A stretch of 16,543 nucleotides of DNA, taken from positions 1 to 16,543 of the forward strand of contig JAITIT010000012.1 in assembly GCA_031279295.1 (NCBI GenBank). The letters run 5' to 3'. The number at the start of each line of letters is the position of its first letter. Position 1 is the first letter of the stretch. The stretch comes from Holosporales bacterium (GTDB lineage Bacteria > Pseudomonadota > Alphaproteobacteria > RUG11792). The position numbers and the translations under genes are program-made. Below the pieces are notes generated by a model, which saw only the letters and a program-made list of their open reading frames with translations, did not search any database and was not told where the DNA came from. Below are positions 7,525 through 14,492 of this stretch, piece after piece.

Positions 7525-9352
7525 GATTCACCTCATTTGTTTCGCGCCGTTTCTCCAGTTGCTTCTTCGGGAACGAAATTGCTATGTTGGCTCCGGACAG
7601 CGACTGCGATCTCCCAAGTGATATTTCACCAGAGTGATCTGTGATGACCTTATGCACTATCGACAAGCCGAGGCCAGTTCCGGCGGCCCGTGTTGTGTAG
7701 TACGGATCTAACGCCTTTTCTAATGCAACATCTGAGAACCCTGGCCCGTCATCATCTACCGTGATGTGTACGATTTCATCTGCTTCCCACAGACATAGTG
7801 ATACGTTCCCGATAATCTCACAGCTACGGTCTGTGCTCTCAGTTATCGCGTTCACGGCATTCTGCAGTACGTTCACAATCATCCTGTTTATTTGATCCTG
7901 ATCGACTTCACAAATTAACCGTTCTCTATCGTAGCTCTGGTGGAAGCATATCTTGGCGTTAGCGTTCGCATGCATGAACACAATCTCCTTTACAAGTTTC
8001 GTTAGGTCAACATCCTCAAATGTTGCGTTAGGCATCCTGGCCAAATCCGAAAACTCCGTTACTAGTCTTCCGATGCAGCCGACCTGCCTTACTATGGTAT
8101 TGATGCACGACTCAAACACCTCAGGCTGGGTAACAACCTCCTTCGCATACTTGCTCTTGAGGCGTTCTGCAGACAGCTGTATCGGCGTAAGGGGGTTCTT
8201 GATTTCATGGGCTATCTTGCGAGCTATATTACGCCACGTACTCTGCTTGTTCGATACAATCAATTGTTGCCTCTGACGTTCCAACCTAGTCATCATATCA
8301 TTAAACGTCGCTATCAGCACGTCCCATTCGTTCCTCAGCATACCAGTCCTGATGGGAGTATTATAGTTGCCTAGCGTAATATTTCGAGTTGCAATTATCA
8401 GCTTGTTAACAGGCCTCAAAATCCAATTGGCGAATGATATCCCAAGCAGTATCGCTATGAGGAGTAACACTACAGTGATTGCCGCAAAGACCACCATGAA
8501 TGAAACCTTGATGCCTGCTCTCTGAGTTGCAAGGCTTGTGTACTCCAAGATGGCTGTCTTGATTCTATGCTTGTGATCCAGTATTGTCTTATCTATCGGC
8601 ACTGCGGCGACGAGGTATATACCGAGCTCATGGCTTATGACAGCGCCAGATATTATACGATCAACTGATTCCCATGCTATCACTCCACCACGCTCAAGTA
8701 ACTCAATCTCACCAGGAATATCCTCGTACTGCAGTGAGATCGAAAATGGTGTACTGGCTATGATGTTAAGGGTGCCAATTCCTGTGCTCTGTAAAACCGC
8801 GACGCCTACCTTAGTGGTCGCTGTTTCACTGTCTATGATCTCTTGCACCTTTGTGCTATTTATGGATGGACCGTTGATGCATGAGCGTATCTCTTCTGAT
8901 AGACCGTTCGTAAAATTCTCCATGTTAAATTTGACATCATCTATGTAGATGGAAGCAACATCCCTAGCATTGATAATTACATTCCGCACAGGTGTCTTAA
9001 ACAGATTTTCGATTCCGATGTTAAAGAACAAGATCGCAAAGACGAACACGCAGATTGCAGGTATGATCGTTGCGCAGGAGAACAGCATGATAACCTGCTT
9101 GTGAAACAGCTTCCTTCCATTCCTTCTGGTTCTGAAGTTAACGATTTTCCTGATGCGTTTGATGAGAAGATAGCATACTGATGCAAGAAACACTGCGTCG
9201 ATACATAATAGTGTTGCGACCCATCCAGAGTTAGATGCAAAGCTACTCTCGAAGCTCAGGAGAAACCACGTAACTGCGAGGGATATGACAGTGCAAGCAG
9301 CCAGGCTATGCATGATAAACTTGCGCTTTAGTAGCCTAATTACCGTACTCAT
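7514..9352 (-). CDS. ntrY: NtrY sensor histidine kinase
   Basis: NtrY is the membrane kinase that phosphorylates NtrX. The 612-residue product has membrane segments near residues 15-34, 43-65, 86-110 and 283-308, with a periplasmic region of about 170 residues between the last two. A HAMP region follows (RPVNKLIIATRNITLGNY), then the H box KIAHEIKNPLTPIQL with H382, N box with N498 (VNVLQNAVNAI), G1 DDDGPGFS (533-540) and G2 GTGLGLSIV (558-566). Many alphaproteobacterial NtrY proteins have a PAS domain between HAMP and the H box; here only about 25 residues separate them, so it is missing. The frame overlaps ntrX by 11 bases, implying coupled translation. Start ATG 9352 has only a GGGCGGG directly before it; ATG 9313 is an alternative. 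Confidence 0.95.
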   Translation of the reverse strand: MSTVIRLLKRKFIMHSLAACTVISLAVTWFLLSFESSFASNSGWVATLLCIDAVFLASVCYLLIKRIRKIVNFRTRRNGRKLFHKQVIMLFSCATIIPAICVFVFAILFFNIGIENLFKTPVRNVIINARDVASIYIDDVKFNMENFTNGLSEEIRSCINGPSINSTKVQEIIDSETATTKVGVAVLQSTGIGTLNIIASTPFSISLQYEDIPGEIELLERGGVIAWESVDRIISGAVISHELGIYLVAAVPIDKTILDHKHRIKTAILEYTSLATQRAGIKVSFMVVFAAITVVLLLIAILLGISFANWILRPVNKLIIATRNITLGNYNTPIRTGMLRNEWDVLIATFNDMMTRLERQRQQLIVSNKQSTWRNIARKIAHEIKNPLTPIQLSAERLKSKYAKEVVTQPEVFESCINTIVRQVGCIGRLVTEFSDLARMPNATFEDVDLTKLVKEIVFMHANANAKICFHQSYDRERLICEVDQDQINRMIVNVLQNAVNAITESTDRSCEIIGNVSLCLWEADEIVHITVDDDGPGFSDVALEKALDPYYTTRAAGTGLGLSIVHKVITDHSGEISLGRSQSLSGANIAISFPKKQLEKRRETNEVNHGI

Positions 9353-9387
9353 CCCGCCCGGGATTCTTGATGATGCATATCAGGCAG

Positions 9388-9396
9388 ATTGTAGCA
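9388..9396 (-). promoter_or_regulatory. extended -10 promoter for ntrY-ntrX-trkA
   Basis: On the minus strand TGCTACAAT is an extended -10 (TGnTATAAT with one mismatch; hexamer 9393-9388). No -35 match is seen at 17 bases; that space is taken up by a palindrome. Transcription would begin near 9382, about 30 bases before the ntrY ATG. Confidence 0.5.
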
Positions 9397-9412
9397 CATT
9401 AGCATGCTAATG
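9397..9412. promoter_or_regulatory. 16-bp perfect palindrome, probable operator of ntrY
   Basis: CATTAGCATGCTAATG is its own reverse complement over all 16 bases. It directly abuts the extended -10 of ntrY on its upstream side and so covers the spacer and -35 region of that promoter. A dimeric regulator bound here would meet RNA polymerase. It is not the CAA-N3-5-TTG pattern I recall as reported for NtrX sites in other alphaproteobacteria, so the binding protein is unknown. Palindromy is seen; function is inferred. Confidence 0.6.
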
Positions 9413-9429
9413 GACTCCTTAAGTATGTG

Positions 9430-9446
9430 TCACAAGTAATTCACAA
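9430..9446. repeat. two TCACAA direct repeats, 11-base period
   Basis: TCACAA occurs at 9430-9435 and 9441-9446, one helical turn apart, in the region between the divergent ntrY and the small repeat protein. Such spacing suits a regulator that binds two half-sites on one face of the DNA. Six-base repeats also arise by chance, so this is tentative. Confidence 0.3.
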
Positions 9447-9545
9447 CTGGTACACACTAAGGTAGATACGAATGCTCAACATATCCCATTATAAACATTG
9501 CATTTGTGCCTTAAAAAAATTAGTAGAAAATTAACTTTTTAATCG

Positions 9546-9551
9546 TACAAT
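9546..9551 (+). promoter_or_regulatory. possible -10 box for the small charged-repeat protein
   Basis: TACAAT stands 59 bases before the GTG start and follows a very A/T-rich stretch (9510-9540) that could act as an UP-like element. No good -35 is present at 16-18 bases. Confidence 0.35.
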
Positions 9552-9610
9552 ATGTGCAAGAAGTAAGCCTAATAGCAGGCGAGAGGTTGTTTTTTAGAGG
9601 AGAGACTCAC

Positions 9611-9865
9611 GTGAAGAGTAAGTTAAGTTTGGCAGCATTGTTGTTGGCCTTTGCACCGTTCATCGGGGCTTGTTATGCAGATGCCGATAGCGACGAAAAG
9701 CCGACGGACACCGATAAAGATGATAAAGGTGAAGAGCCCAAAAATGAAAAGGATGGCGATGAAGAAGATAAAGGTAAGCCCAAAAATAAAAAGGACGGCG
9801 ATAAAGGAGATGAAGGTGAAAAGCCCAAAGATGAAAAGAATGACGATAAAGGTGAAGAGCCCTAA
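9611..9865 (+). CDS. small exported protein with charged KPKxxKDxD-type repeats
   Basis: I do not recognise a family. The start is GTG at 9611, chosen because AGGAG (9598-9602) lies eight bases upstream; an upstream start at 9554 has no such site. The 84-residue product starts with KSKLSLAALLLAFAPFIGACYA, here positions 2-23, a typical export signal. Cleavage could occur after ACYA, or the IGAC sequence could act as a lipobox and make it a lipoprotein. The rest is almost only Asp, Glu, Lys, Gly, Pro and Asn in imperfect repeats of the form DKGEEPKNEKDGD. It has no predicted hydrophobic core and is likely disordered. Acidic tandem-repeat proteins are known as secreted effectors in Ehrlichia and Anaplasma, but this one is much smaller and the link is only a suggestion. 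Confidence 0.7.
   Translation: MKSKLSLAALLLAFAPFIGACYADADSDEKPTDTDKDDKGEEPKNEKDGDEEDKGKPKNKKDGDKGDEGEKPKDEKNDDKGEEP
9722..9862 (+). repeat. in-frame imperfect tandem repeats coding charged peptide units
   Basis: Units begin at 9722, 9767, 9809 and 9845 (lengths 45, 42, 36 and a final 18 bases). Each opens with a form of GATAAAGGTGAAGAGCCC; the first and last copies are identical over those 18 bases. All length differences are multiples of three, so the frame is kept, which fits repeat expansion and loss under coding constraint. Confidence 0.75.
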
Positions 9866-9898
9866 AGATAACTAATAGTGTTACGCCTCAAGATTCAT

Positions 9899-9926
9899 GG
9901 TGTCGGGCCCTATGTTGTCCGGCACC
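9899..9926 (+). terminator. candidate hairpin terminator after the repeat protein gene
   Basis: Bases 9899-9906 (GGTGTCGG) pair with 9919-9926 (CCGGCACC) over eight positions with one T-G wobble and a 12-base loop. The stretch after it, TTGCTTTC, is only moderately T-rich. It lies 34 bases after the stop codon. Termination is plausible, not certain. Confidence 0.45.
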
Positions 9927-9941
9927 TTGCTTTCGATGTGT

Positions 9942-10109
9942 ACGCGGTAAGAAGCCGATGACAGGAGCATCATAGTGTATCTCTACCAGATTAAGTAGCT
10001 GTCTCCACTAGTCGTATCTTTGCCAGTCTACATAGATCCCTGAGAGCTTATCTCCGATAAGCCGACTGGGATGTGCTAGGATGCTCCCGACAATGGTTAT
10101 CTACTGCGT
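9942..10109. ncRNA. candidate structured RNA, rod-like fold of about 168 bases (strand undecided)
   Basis: The ends pair: 9942-9949 (ACGCGGTA) with 10102-10109 (TACTGCGT), eight positions with one wobble. Inside, 9964-9981 pairs with 10070-10087 over 18 positions with one A-G mismatch and three G-T wobbles; eight of these, GGAGCATC/GATGCTCC, are perfect. Further in, CCAGTC (10023-10028) pairs with GACTGG (10064-10069), capped by a perfect seven-pair hairpin GCTTATC-TCC-GATAAGC (10046-10062). A bubble of about 40 bases (9983-10022) remains on one side. Size and rod shape recall 6S RNA, but I could not match that family's sequence, and no clear promoter or T-run was found on either strand. It may instead be a structured 3' region of the minus-strand gene ending at 10115. 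Confidence 0.4.
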
Positions 10110-10114
10110 CTGAA

Positions 10115-11050
10115 CTAATCGCAGGTGCATTTACAGCTACGCTTTGGTTCGGGTGCTGGGGCTGCTAACTGGGGCGGAATGTTGGTCGCTCCTGGTAGGG
10201 AGCGGCTGCATTCAGAGTTCAAAATTGTTGTCCACTCCCTCGCTAGTTCTCTGTTGATTCCGCGCGGTACAGAGGTATCCTTCGTGGCTTGTTTACCTTT
10301 GGATTTACCGCCGGACGTATCAGCGCCTTTCTGTTTCTTACGAGTATCCCTCTCATTCTCATCAACATCATTAAACACAGCCTGCAGCTGCGAGAATGTA
10401 GCTGGATCACCGAACTTTACCTTCTGTATAGCATCTTGTCCGATTCCGCGAGATTGCTCTACAGACTTCTTAATAACCATCATAACGGGCAATCCCGTGA
10501 TGCCGTTCTTTGACAACGTAGCGACATCGGCTACAACGACAACCTGAGTATTATTGCCATCAATCGTAATGCCATGCGCAGTTACCTTGCTGACTGCCTG
10601 GTTATACTCTTCCATCGTAGGTGGTTGTTGCCCTTGTAATTTATCTCCGGCTGGAACGTTCATGAAAATAAGTTTGATTCCCTCTTTCTTCAGCTTTCCG
10701 ACATGTGGAGCTAATGTTGCGAGCAACGTGTCACAGTGAGGGCATGCTACCGAGTAGAAGACCACAATCGCCTTCTTCATGTCATCCTGCTTTGGCGTTT
10801 GCATCTTGAATGTACCACTGTCGTTTATAAACACGGTGGGCAGGAAGTCAGTGCCGCCTTGTTCAAGGGCTGCGTATTGCTGTCCAGCTCCAAACTGATC
10901 TTGTGCCTGCTGTCCCTGATACTGCCCGTCGGGATTTTGGGCCGGCGCCTGTCCGGCATTGGCTGGATAAACAGGAGATGCTTGCTGCGCATACAATGTT
11001 GTAATGAAACAACACGCCACCAAGACCTTAGACCATATACCCAACCGCAT
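10115..11050 (-). CDS. exported thioredoxin-fold protein with CPHC active site and Cys-rich C-terminus
   Basis: This is likely a periplasmic thiol oxidoreductase. From ATG 11050 the product has 311 residues. Residues 1-21 are a signal peptide ending LYA before QQ. A Gln/Pro/Ala/Gly-rich linker runs to about 66. The thioredoxin fold starts near 93 (KAIVVFYSVACPHC); C103-P-H-C106 is the redox motif and TGLPVMMVIK holds the expected cis-proline. The fold lacks the large helical insert of classical DsbA. After about residue 240 comes a Lys-rich disordered tail, ending with SCKCTCD: three closely spaced cysteines of unknown role. The start was chosen over an upstream ATG at 11080 because of the AGGGAGA site just before it and the signal peptide. 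It lies 32 bases after tRNA-Arg on the same strand and may share its transcript. Confidence 0.82.
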   Translation of the reverse strand: MRLGIWSKVLVACCFITTLYAQQASPVYPANAGQAPAQNPDGQYQGQQAQDQFGAGQQYAALEQGGTDFLPTVFINDSGTFKMQTPKQDDMKKAIVVFYSVACPHCDTLLATLAPHVGKLKKEGIKLIFMNVPAGDKLQGQQPPTMEEYNQAVSKVTAHGITIDGNNTQVVVVADVATLSKNGITGLPVMMVIKKSVEQSRGIGQDAIQKVKFGDPATFSQLQAVFNDVDENERDTRKKQKGADTSGGKSKGKQATKDTSVPRGINRELAREWTTILNSECSRSLPGATNIPPQLAAPAPEPKRSCKCTCD

Positions 11051-11082
11051 AATATCTCCCTGCAAAATATAAAACAGCACCC

Positions 11083-11159
11083 TGGCGCGCCCAGAAAGAT
11101 TCGAACTCTCAACCTCCAGATCCGTAGTCTGACGCTCTATCCAATTGAGCCATGGGCGC
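11083..11159 (-). tRNA. tRNA-Arg (anticodon ACG)
   Basis: The 77-base cloverleaf is complete: acceptor GCGCCCA/TGGGCGC, D stem GCTC/GAGC, anticodon stem TCAGA/TCTGG around loop CTACGGA (anticodon ACG), T stem GAGAG/CTTTC with loop TTCGAAT, discriminator G and an encoded CCA. ACG is expected to be edited to ICG by TadA and to read CGU, CGC and CGA. Confidence 0.96.
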
Positions 11160-11171
11160 GAGCATACAATG

Positions 11172-11201
11172 ATTGTTACATTAATATGTCTTAGAATGCA
11201 A
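11172..11201 (-). promoter_or_regulatory. possible promoter for tRNA-Arg and the thioredoxin-fold gene
   Basis: On the minus strand TTGCAT (11201-11196) is a fair -35, with TAACAA or AACAAT (11178-11172) as -10 at 17 or 18 bases spacing. Transcription would begin a few bases before the tRNA 5' end at 11159. Confidence 0.4.
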
Positions 11202-11331
11202 TGAAAATAATCTGCCCTTTAATAAAGCACCTTTCCTAACCATGCTAAACATTCGAGCCGAGGGCTTGATAGGACTATTCCATGAGTTACTCACTCATCA
11301 CGTAATAGCTAGATCGGGTATATGAGCGTAT

Positions 11332-12498
11332 CTACGATCGTACTTTCCGGATGCACTCTTTGCAAAGAGTGGACAGCACTACTGCCATCGGAACCGCGAT
11401 GAATATTCCAGAAAGGCCTAGAATTGATCCAGCGGCGCAGATCATGAATAGAAGGCCAACTGGATGAATGCCAGTCTTACGTCCTATGAACTTTGGCGTA
11501 ATGAAGTTCGAGTCTATGAATGGAACTACGACAAACAGACACACCACGTTGAGATACTGGTACACAGATGAGGCATCATCAAATAACATCACAAGAGATA
11601 CCGTGAGTCCAATGAGTGGTCCAAAGAACGGTGCGATGGAACATGCACCAGACAATACTCCGCACACTATGCATTCATTAATGCTCATCACTCCTAGGAT
11701 CCACAGGCCGACGAAGTAGATGATGGATAGTATCAGGCAAACTAGTAGTTGCCCTTTGATGTACGCGGCAAGATTTGTGTTGATTAATTGCATGATGGTA
11801 AGCACAGATTTGGGTGCTACCTTGTGCAACACAGTGTCGATGGATTCGACGATTGCTGGCCAATCTTTCAATAGGTAAAACGTTATAATTGGGGTAATGA
11901 AGATGAACATCACGGCGTATGCGAGCGCTATGCCAGTATCAATAAACGTGAAGATACGGCTCGGCAGCTTCGTCGTAAATTCACTCAAGTACATTTTGAA
12001 GCCATGCGCGACATCGAATGTGTAGTCGATACCGCAAGCCTCAGCGACGCCATGCAGGATCGTGTTAATCTGTTCCGGAAACGTCTGTAGGAAAACGGGA
12101 AGTTTTTGGATAACCATGATTATGGCATTCTTCAACAACGGTACGAAGAATACCGTGAAGGTAGACACAGCTACAACGAGTGATAGAACTACTACTCCAG
12201 TGGCAACGGTTCGTGGTAACCTAAGCTTACATGATACGAAATCAACAGGCGCATGAAGTGCATACGCCATAATAAATGCTATTACGAACGGAATCAGCCA
12301 TTGGCCCATTAGCAAAATGGATAGCGCAATAGTCGTAACGGAGATTCCCACTACAACAATTCCTAACCCCCTGCGGTCTTCCAGTATCACGAATACACCG
12401 ACGGCATTAAAGAGGACTGCGTCGGTATTGTAGCAACCGACCAAAAATTCATCTACATAAAATTCCGGGATCAAAGCTTCCGGTTTGCTGAATGACAT
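11332..12498 (-). CDS. AI-2E/PerM-family membrane transporter
   Basis: Members of this family are polytopic inner-membrane proteins; some export the signal AI-2 (TqsA) and others are linked to sodium/proton exchange, so the substrate here cannot be named. The 388-residue product has about eight hydrophobic segments. The C-terminal signature is clear: IDSNFITPKFIGRKTGIHP, then a glycine-rich segment GSILGLSGIFIAVPMAVVL. The middle contains the usual ITFYLLKDWP and AYIKGQLLV. The first 45 residues (before GIVVVGISVTTI) are not typical of the family and the ATG at 12498 has no good ribosome binding site; a GTG near residue 50, which has AGGA upstream, is an alternative start. It is flanked by a tRNA and gltX on the same strand but with long gaps, so it is probably its own transcript. 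Confidence 0.9.
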   Translation of the reverse strand: MSFSKPEALIPEFYVDEFLVGCYNTDAVLFNAVGVFVILEDRRGLGIVVVGISVTTIALSILLMGQWLIPFVIAFIMAYALHAPVDFVSCKLRLPRTVATGVVVLSLVVAVSTFTVFFVPLLKNAIIMVIQKLPVFLQTFPEQINTILHGVAEACGIDYTFDVAHGFKMYLSEFTTKLPSRIFTFIDTGIALAYAVMFIFITPIITFYLLKDWPAIVESIDTVLHKVAPKSVLTIMQLINTNLAAYIKGQLLVCLILSIIYFVGLWILGVMSINECIVCGVLSGACSIAPFFGPLIGLTVSLVMLFDDASSVYQYLNVVCLFVVVPFIDSNFITPKFIGRKTGIHPVGLLFMICAAGSILGLSGIFIAVPMAVVLSTLCKECIRKVRS

Positions 12499-12832
12499 CT
12501 AATTATGCACATACTCACGATTGCCGGTGTATGTGATTCGCGTTAATCAGCAACGCAATCCTGTACTACTCCTTAAACACCAAATGGATCTTATTCATAT
12601 CTTCTCCTGCTATTGTGTGCATGCAGGTAATTAGCAACGATTCCGTAAGATTCGAAAAACGTACTGTTACCACGGTGCCATTTTCACCATCTTGACGATA
12701 CGTGCTTGTAGCATCTGCTATGCATATGTGTCAGTTTAAGCGGATCTGCTGATTATTCTACGAGTCCGCTATTCCCTTGAGTGTTGCGTATATAGATCTC
12801 CCGAGAGCACTTTTGCTGTTCTTATAGCATGG
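12499..12832. other. gap between gltX and the AI-2E-family gene
   Basis: These 334 bases hold no complete recognised gene. A 54-codon open stretch on the minus strand (12566-12730) is listed separately. I see no tRNA, no strong terminator after gltX and no clear promoter. Confidence 0.6.
12566..12730 (-). pseudogene. possible gene remnant or very small protein
   Basis: A 54-codon open stretch follows a TGA (12731-12733) and ends in TAG (12566-12568). Its translation has a protein-like pattern, for example GTVVTVRFSNLTESLLIT near residues 18-35 and EDMNKIHLVFKE at the end. There is no ATG near its 5' end; GTG at 12673 would give 35 residues but lacks a clear ribosome binding site. It may be the degraded 3' end of a gene, a small protein, or chance. 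I do not recognise a family. Confidence 0.25.
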
Positions 12833-14203
12833 TTACTGAGAGGTGGGAGAAGGGACTTGGGATGCTCTCATCAAAGCTGATTCTACTCGGTGTTTTACTT
12901 CGTTTATGCCCAGTGCCTCGAAGAGATTAGCTATGTTGGGCCCGTGTTCTAACCCGGTAGTAGCCATGCGAAGTGGCATGTAGAGATTCCTCCCGGCTAT
13001 ACCAGCCTTTCTCCCTACCGTATCCACAAATCCTGTCCATACCAGATTATCTCCGCCATCATGTAGTACGTTCCGTGCGGCCTCTAGTATAGCGACTTCG
13101 AATGGTGATAAAGGTGTATATACAGGTGTATAGCCGGTAGCAAATATCTCATTCCATAGCCTAAGATCGTTGTATGTGTCGATGTTTTCCCTTACAACTT
13201 CGAAAGCCTTGGAGGATGATATGTACTCCTTTACGTCATTATATTCCTTCAGCCTCATAATTTTCCTGTTTAATTTCAGCACATCGTTGCTGTCAAACTT
13301 CGGAGAGTTCGTGCCAAACTTCGTGATGTCGAAGCACTTGATCAAATCTTCCATGGCTTGAAATGGCTTTGTGTCAAGAGATGTTCCGAGAGTTGCGAGT
13401 AGACTGGAGATTGCCATCTGGTCTATTCCGGCCATTCTAAAATCTCCTAAGTTTAGACCACCGATTCTCTTGGAGAATTGCGATCCGTCTTTGTTTACCA
13501 TGAGTGACAGGTGGGCAAAATTGACCTTGTATCGTCCTGCCGATATTTCGTCGAACATTGCGATCTGCACAGCTGTGTTGGTGACATGATCTTGCCCTCT
13601 GATTATGTGGGTGATGCCGCTGTCGATGTCGTCCACCACCGAAGAGAATGAGTATAGATATGTCCCATCGGCTTTACGGATTACTGGATCGCTTACGCTG
13701 GTAAGATCATACGAGATGTTGCCGAGTACGATATCGCTCCATGTTACCACTTTATTCGGCAGCTTAAACCTTAGGTAGGGTTCCATGCCAGTAGCCCTAA
13801 GTTCTTCAATTTGGCGGGCTGGTAGTTGGAGAGAGGCCCTGTCGTATACAGGAGGTTTGCCGGTTGCAATCGCAGCCTTTCTTTTGTATTCGAGTTCTTC
13901 CTGTGACTCATAGCATTCATATAACACCCCACGTGCTATCAGGTCATCTCTTACTTCATCGTATCGAGATGTTCTCTCGGACTGTCTGAATGTCTCGTCA
14001 TATGTTATCTTGAGCCATGCAATATCATCAATGATTGATTTCTCGTACTCACGCCTTGAGCGCTCACGGTCAGTGTCGTCTATCCTGAAAATAAACTCAC
14101 CACCCTGTTGCCTGGCGAATAGGTAGTTCACAAGCGCTACCCTTGCATTCCCGATATGCATATGCCCCGTTGGGCTTGGAGCGAATCTAACTCTGCAACT
14201 CAT
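12833..14203 (-). CDS. gltX: glutamyl-tRNA synthetase, GluRS2-like
   Basis: The enzyme attaches glutamate to tRNA-Glu, or in bacteria without GlnRS to tRNA-Gln for later amidation by GatCAB. The 456-residue product starts SCRVRFAPSPTGHMHIGNA; HIGN (16-19) is the class I HIGH motif. FRIDDTDRERS (39-49) and the acidic YLYSFSSVVDDID region are typical. The KMSKS equivalent is FSKRIGG (243-249); SKRIGG rather than SKRHGA suggests the GltX2 branch found in Rickettsiales and some other alphaproteobacteria, which often have two copies. The start at 14203 was chosen over 14224 because AAGGA lies eight bases upstream and the family starts here. No other gene is close enough to form an operon. Confidence 0.95.
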   Translation of the reverse strand: MSCRVRFAPSPTGHMHIGNARVALVNYLFARQQGGEFIFRIDDTDRERSRREYEKSIIDDIAWLKITYDETFRQSERTSRYDEVRDDLIARGVLYECYESQEELEYKRKAAIATGKPPVYDRASLQLPARQIEELRATGMEPYLRFKLPNKVVTWSDIVLGNISYDLTSVSDPVIRKADGTYLYSFSSVVDDIDSGITHIIRGQDHVTNTAVQIAMFDEISAGRYKVNFAHLSLMVNKDGSQFSKRIGGLNLGDFRMAGIDQMAISSLLATLGTSLDTKPFQAMEDLIKCFDITKFGTNSPKFDSNDVLKLNRKIMRLKEYNDVKEYISSSKAFEVVRENIDTYNDLRLWNEIFATGYTPVYTPLSPFEVAILEAARNVLHDGGDNLVWTGFVDTVGRKAGIAGRNLYMPLRMATTGLEHGPNIANLFEALGINEVKHRVESALMRASQVPSPTSQ

Positions 14204-14274
14204 TGATTTTCCTTGAGTACACATAATGAAAGCCAGGGGACTAATGGCTCGAAACCAAAGTACACTCCATCTCT

Positions 14275-14280
14275 ATCATA
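14275..14280 (-). promoter_or_regulatory. possible -10 box for gltX
   Basis: TATGAT on the minus strand (14280-14275) would start transcription about 65 bases before the gltX ATG. No good -35 is seen at the usual spacing. Confidence 0.3.
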
Positions 14281-14353
14281 ATTTTGCCACACCTTTGTTA
14301 CACATTCATAGTGGGACGTAAATTCTCTAGTGCTGAGTAATAGCCCAACGCTC

Positions 14354-14388
14354 AACGTAGAATGCAAATCTCATTCTACATACGGTTG
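14354..14388. other. perfect 8-bp hairpin upstream of gltX
   Basis: GTAGAATG (14357-14364) pairs perfectly with CATTCTAC (14372-14379) around a seven-base loop; flanking CAAC (14353-14356) can pair with GTTG (14385-14388) across a five-base bulge. It lies between the divergent gltX and small-peptide locus. It could be an operator or a terminator-like element; no T-run follows directly, though TTTTT occurs about 20 bases to the right. Confidence 0.45.
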
Positions 14389-14415
14389 AACTTATGGGGA
14401 TTTTTCATCTAGTTT
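14386..14415 (+). promoter_or_regulatory. weak candidate promoter for the small-peptide locus
   Basis: TTGAAC (14386-14391) is a fair -35, with TAGTTT (14410-14415) as a poor -10 at 18 bases. TATCTT (14426-14431) is another possible -10. Evidence is mainly that a plus-strand terminator downstream needs an upstream start. Confidence 0.25.
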
Positions 14416-14492
14416 TCCGAGGATTTATCTTGAGGGGGACATGCTGTGGGCATAAACTCCTTGGCTGAGAGGTTTTTTGAAGGGGTGCGTAA

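Noticed and set aside
9942..10109. Assignment of the structured stretch to SRP RNA, RNase P RNA or tmRNA
   Set aside because: The conserved cores of these RNAs are not present on either strand; only the rod shape resembles 6S RNA, which is not enough to name it.
14460..14492. GGCTGAGA and GGGGTGC, words known from the TPP riboswitch
   Set aside because: They occur in the wrong order and the CTGATC/ATAATGCC part of the aptamer is absent; no thiamine gene is nearby.
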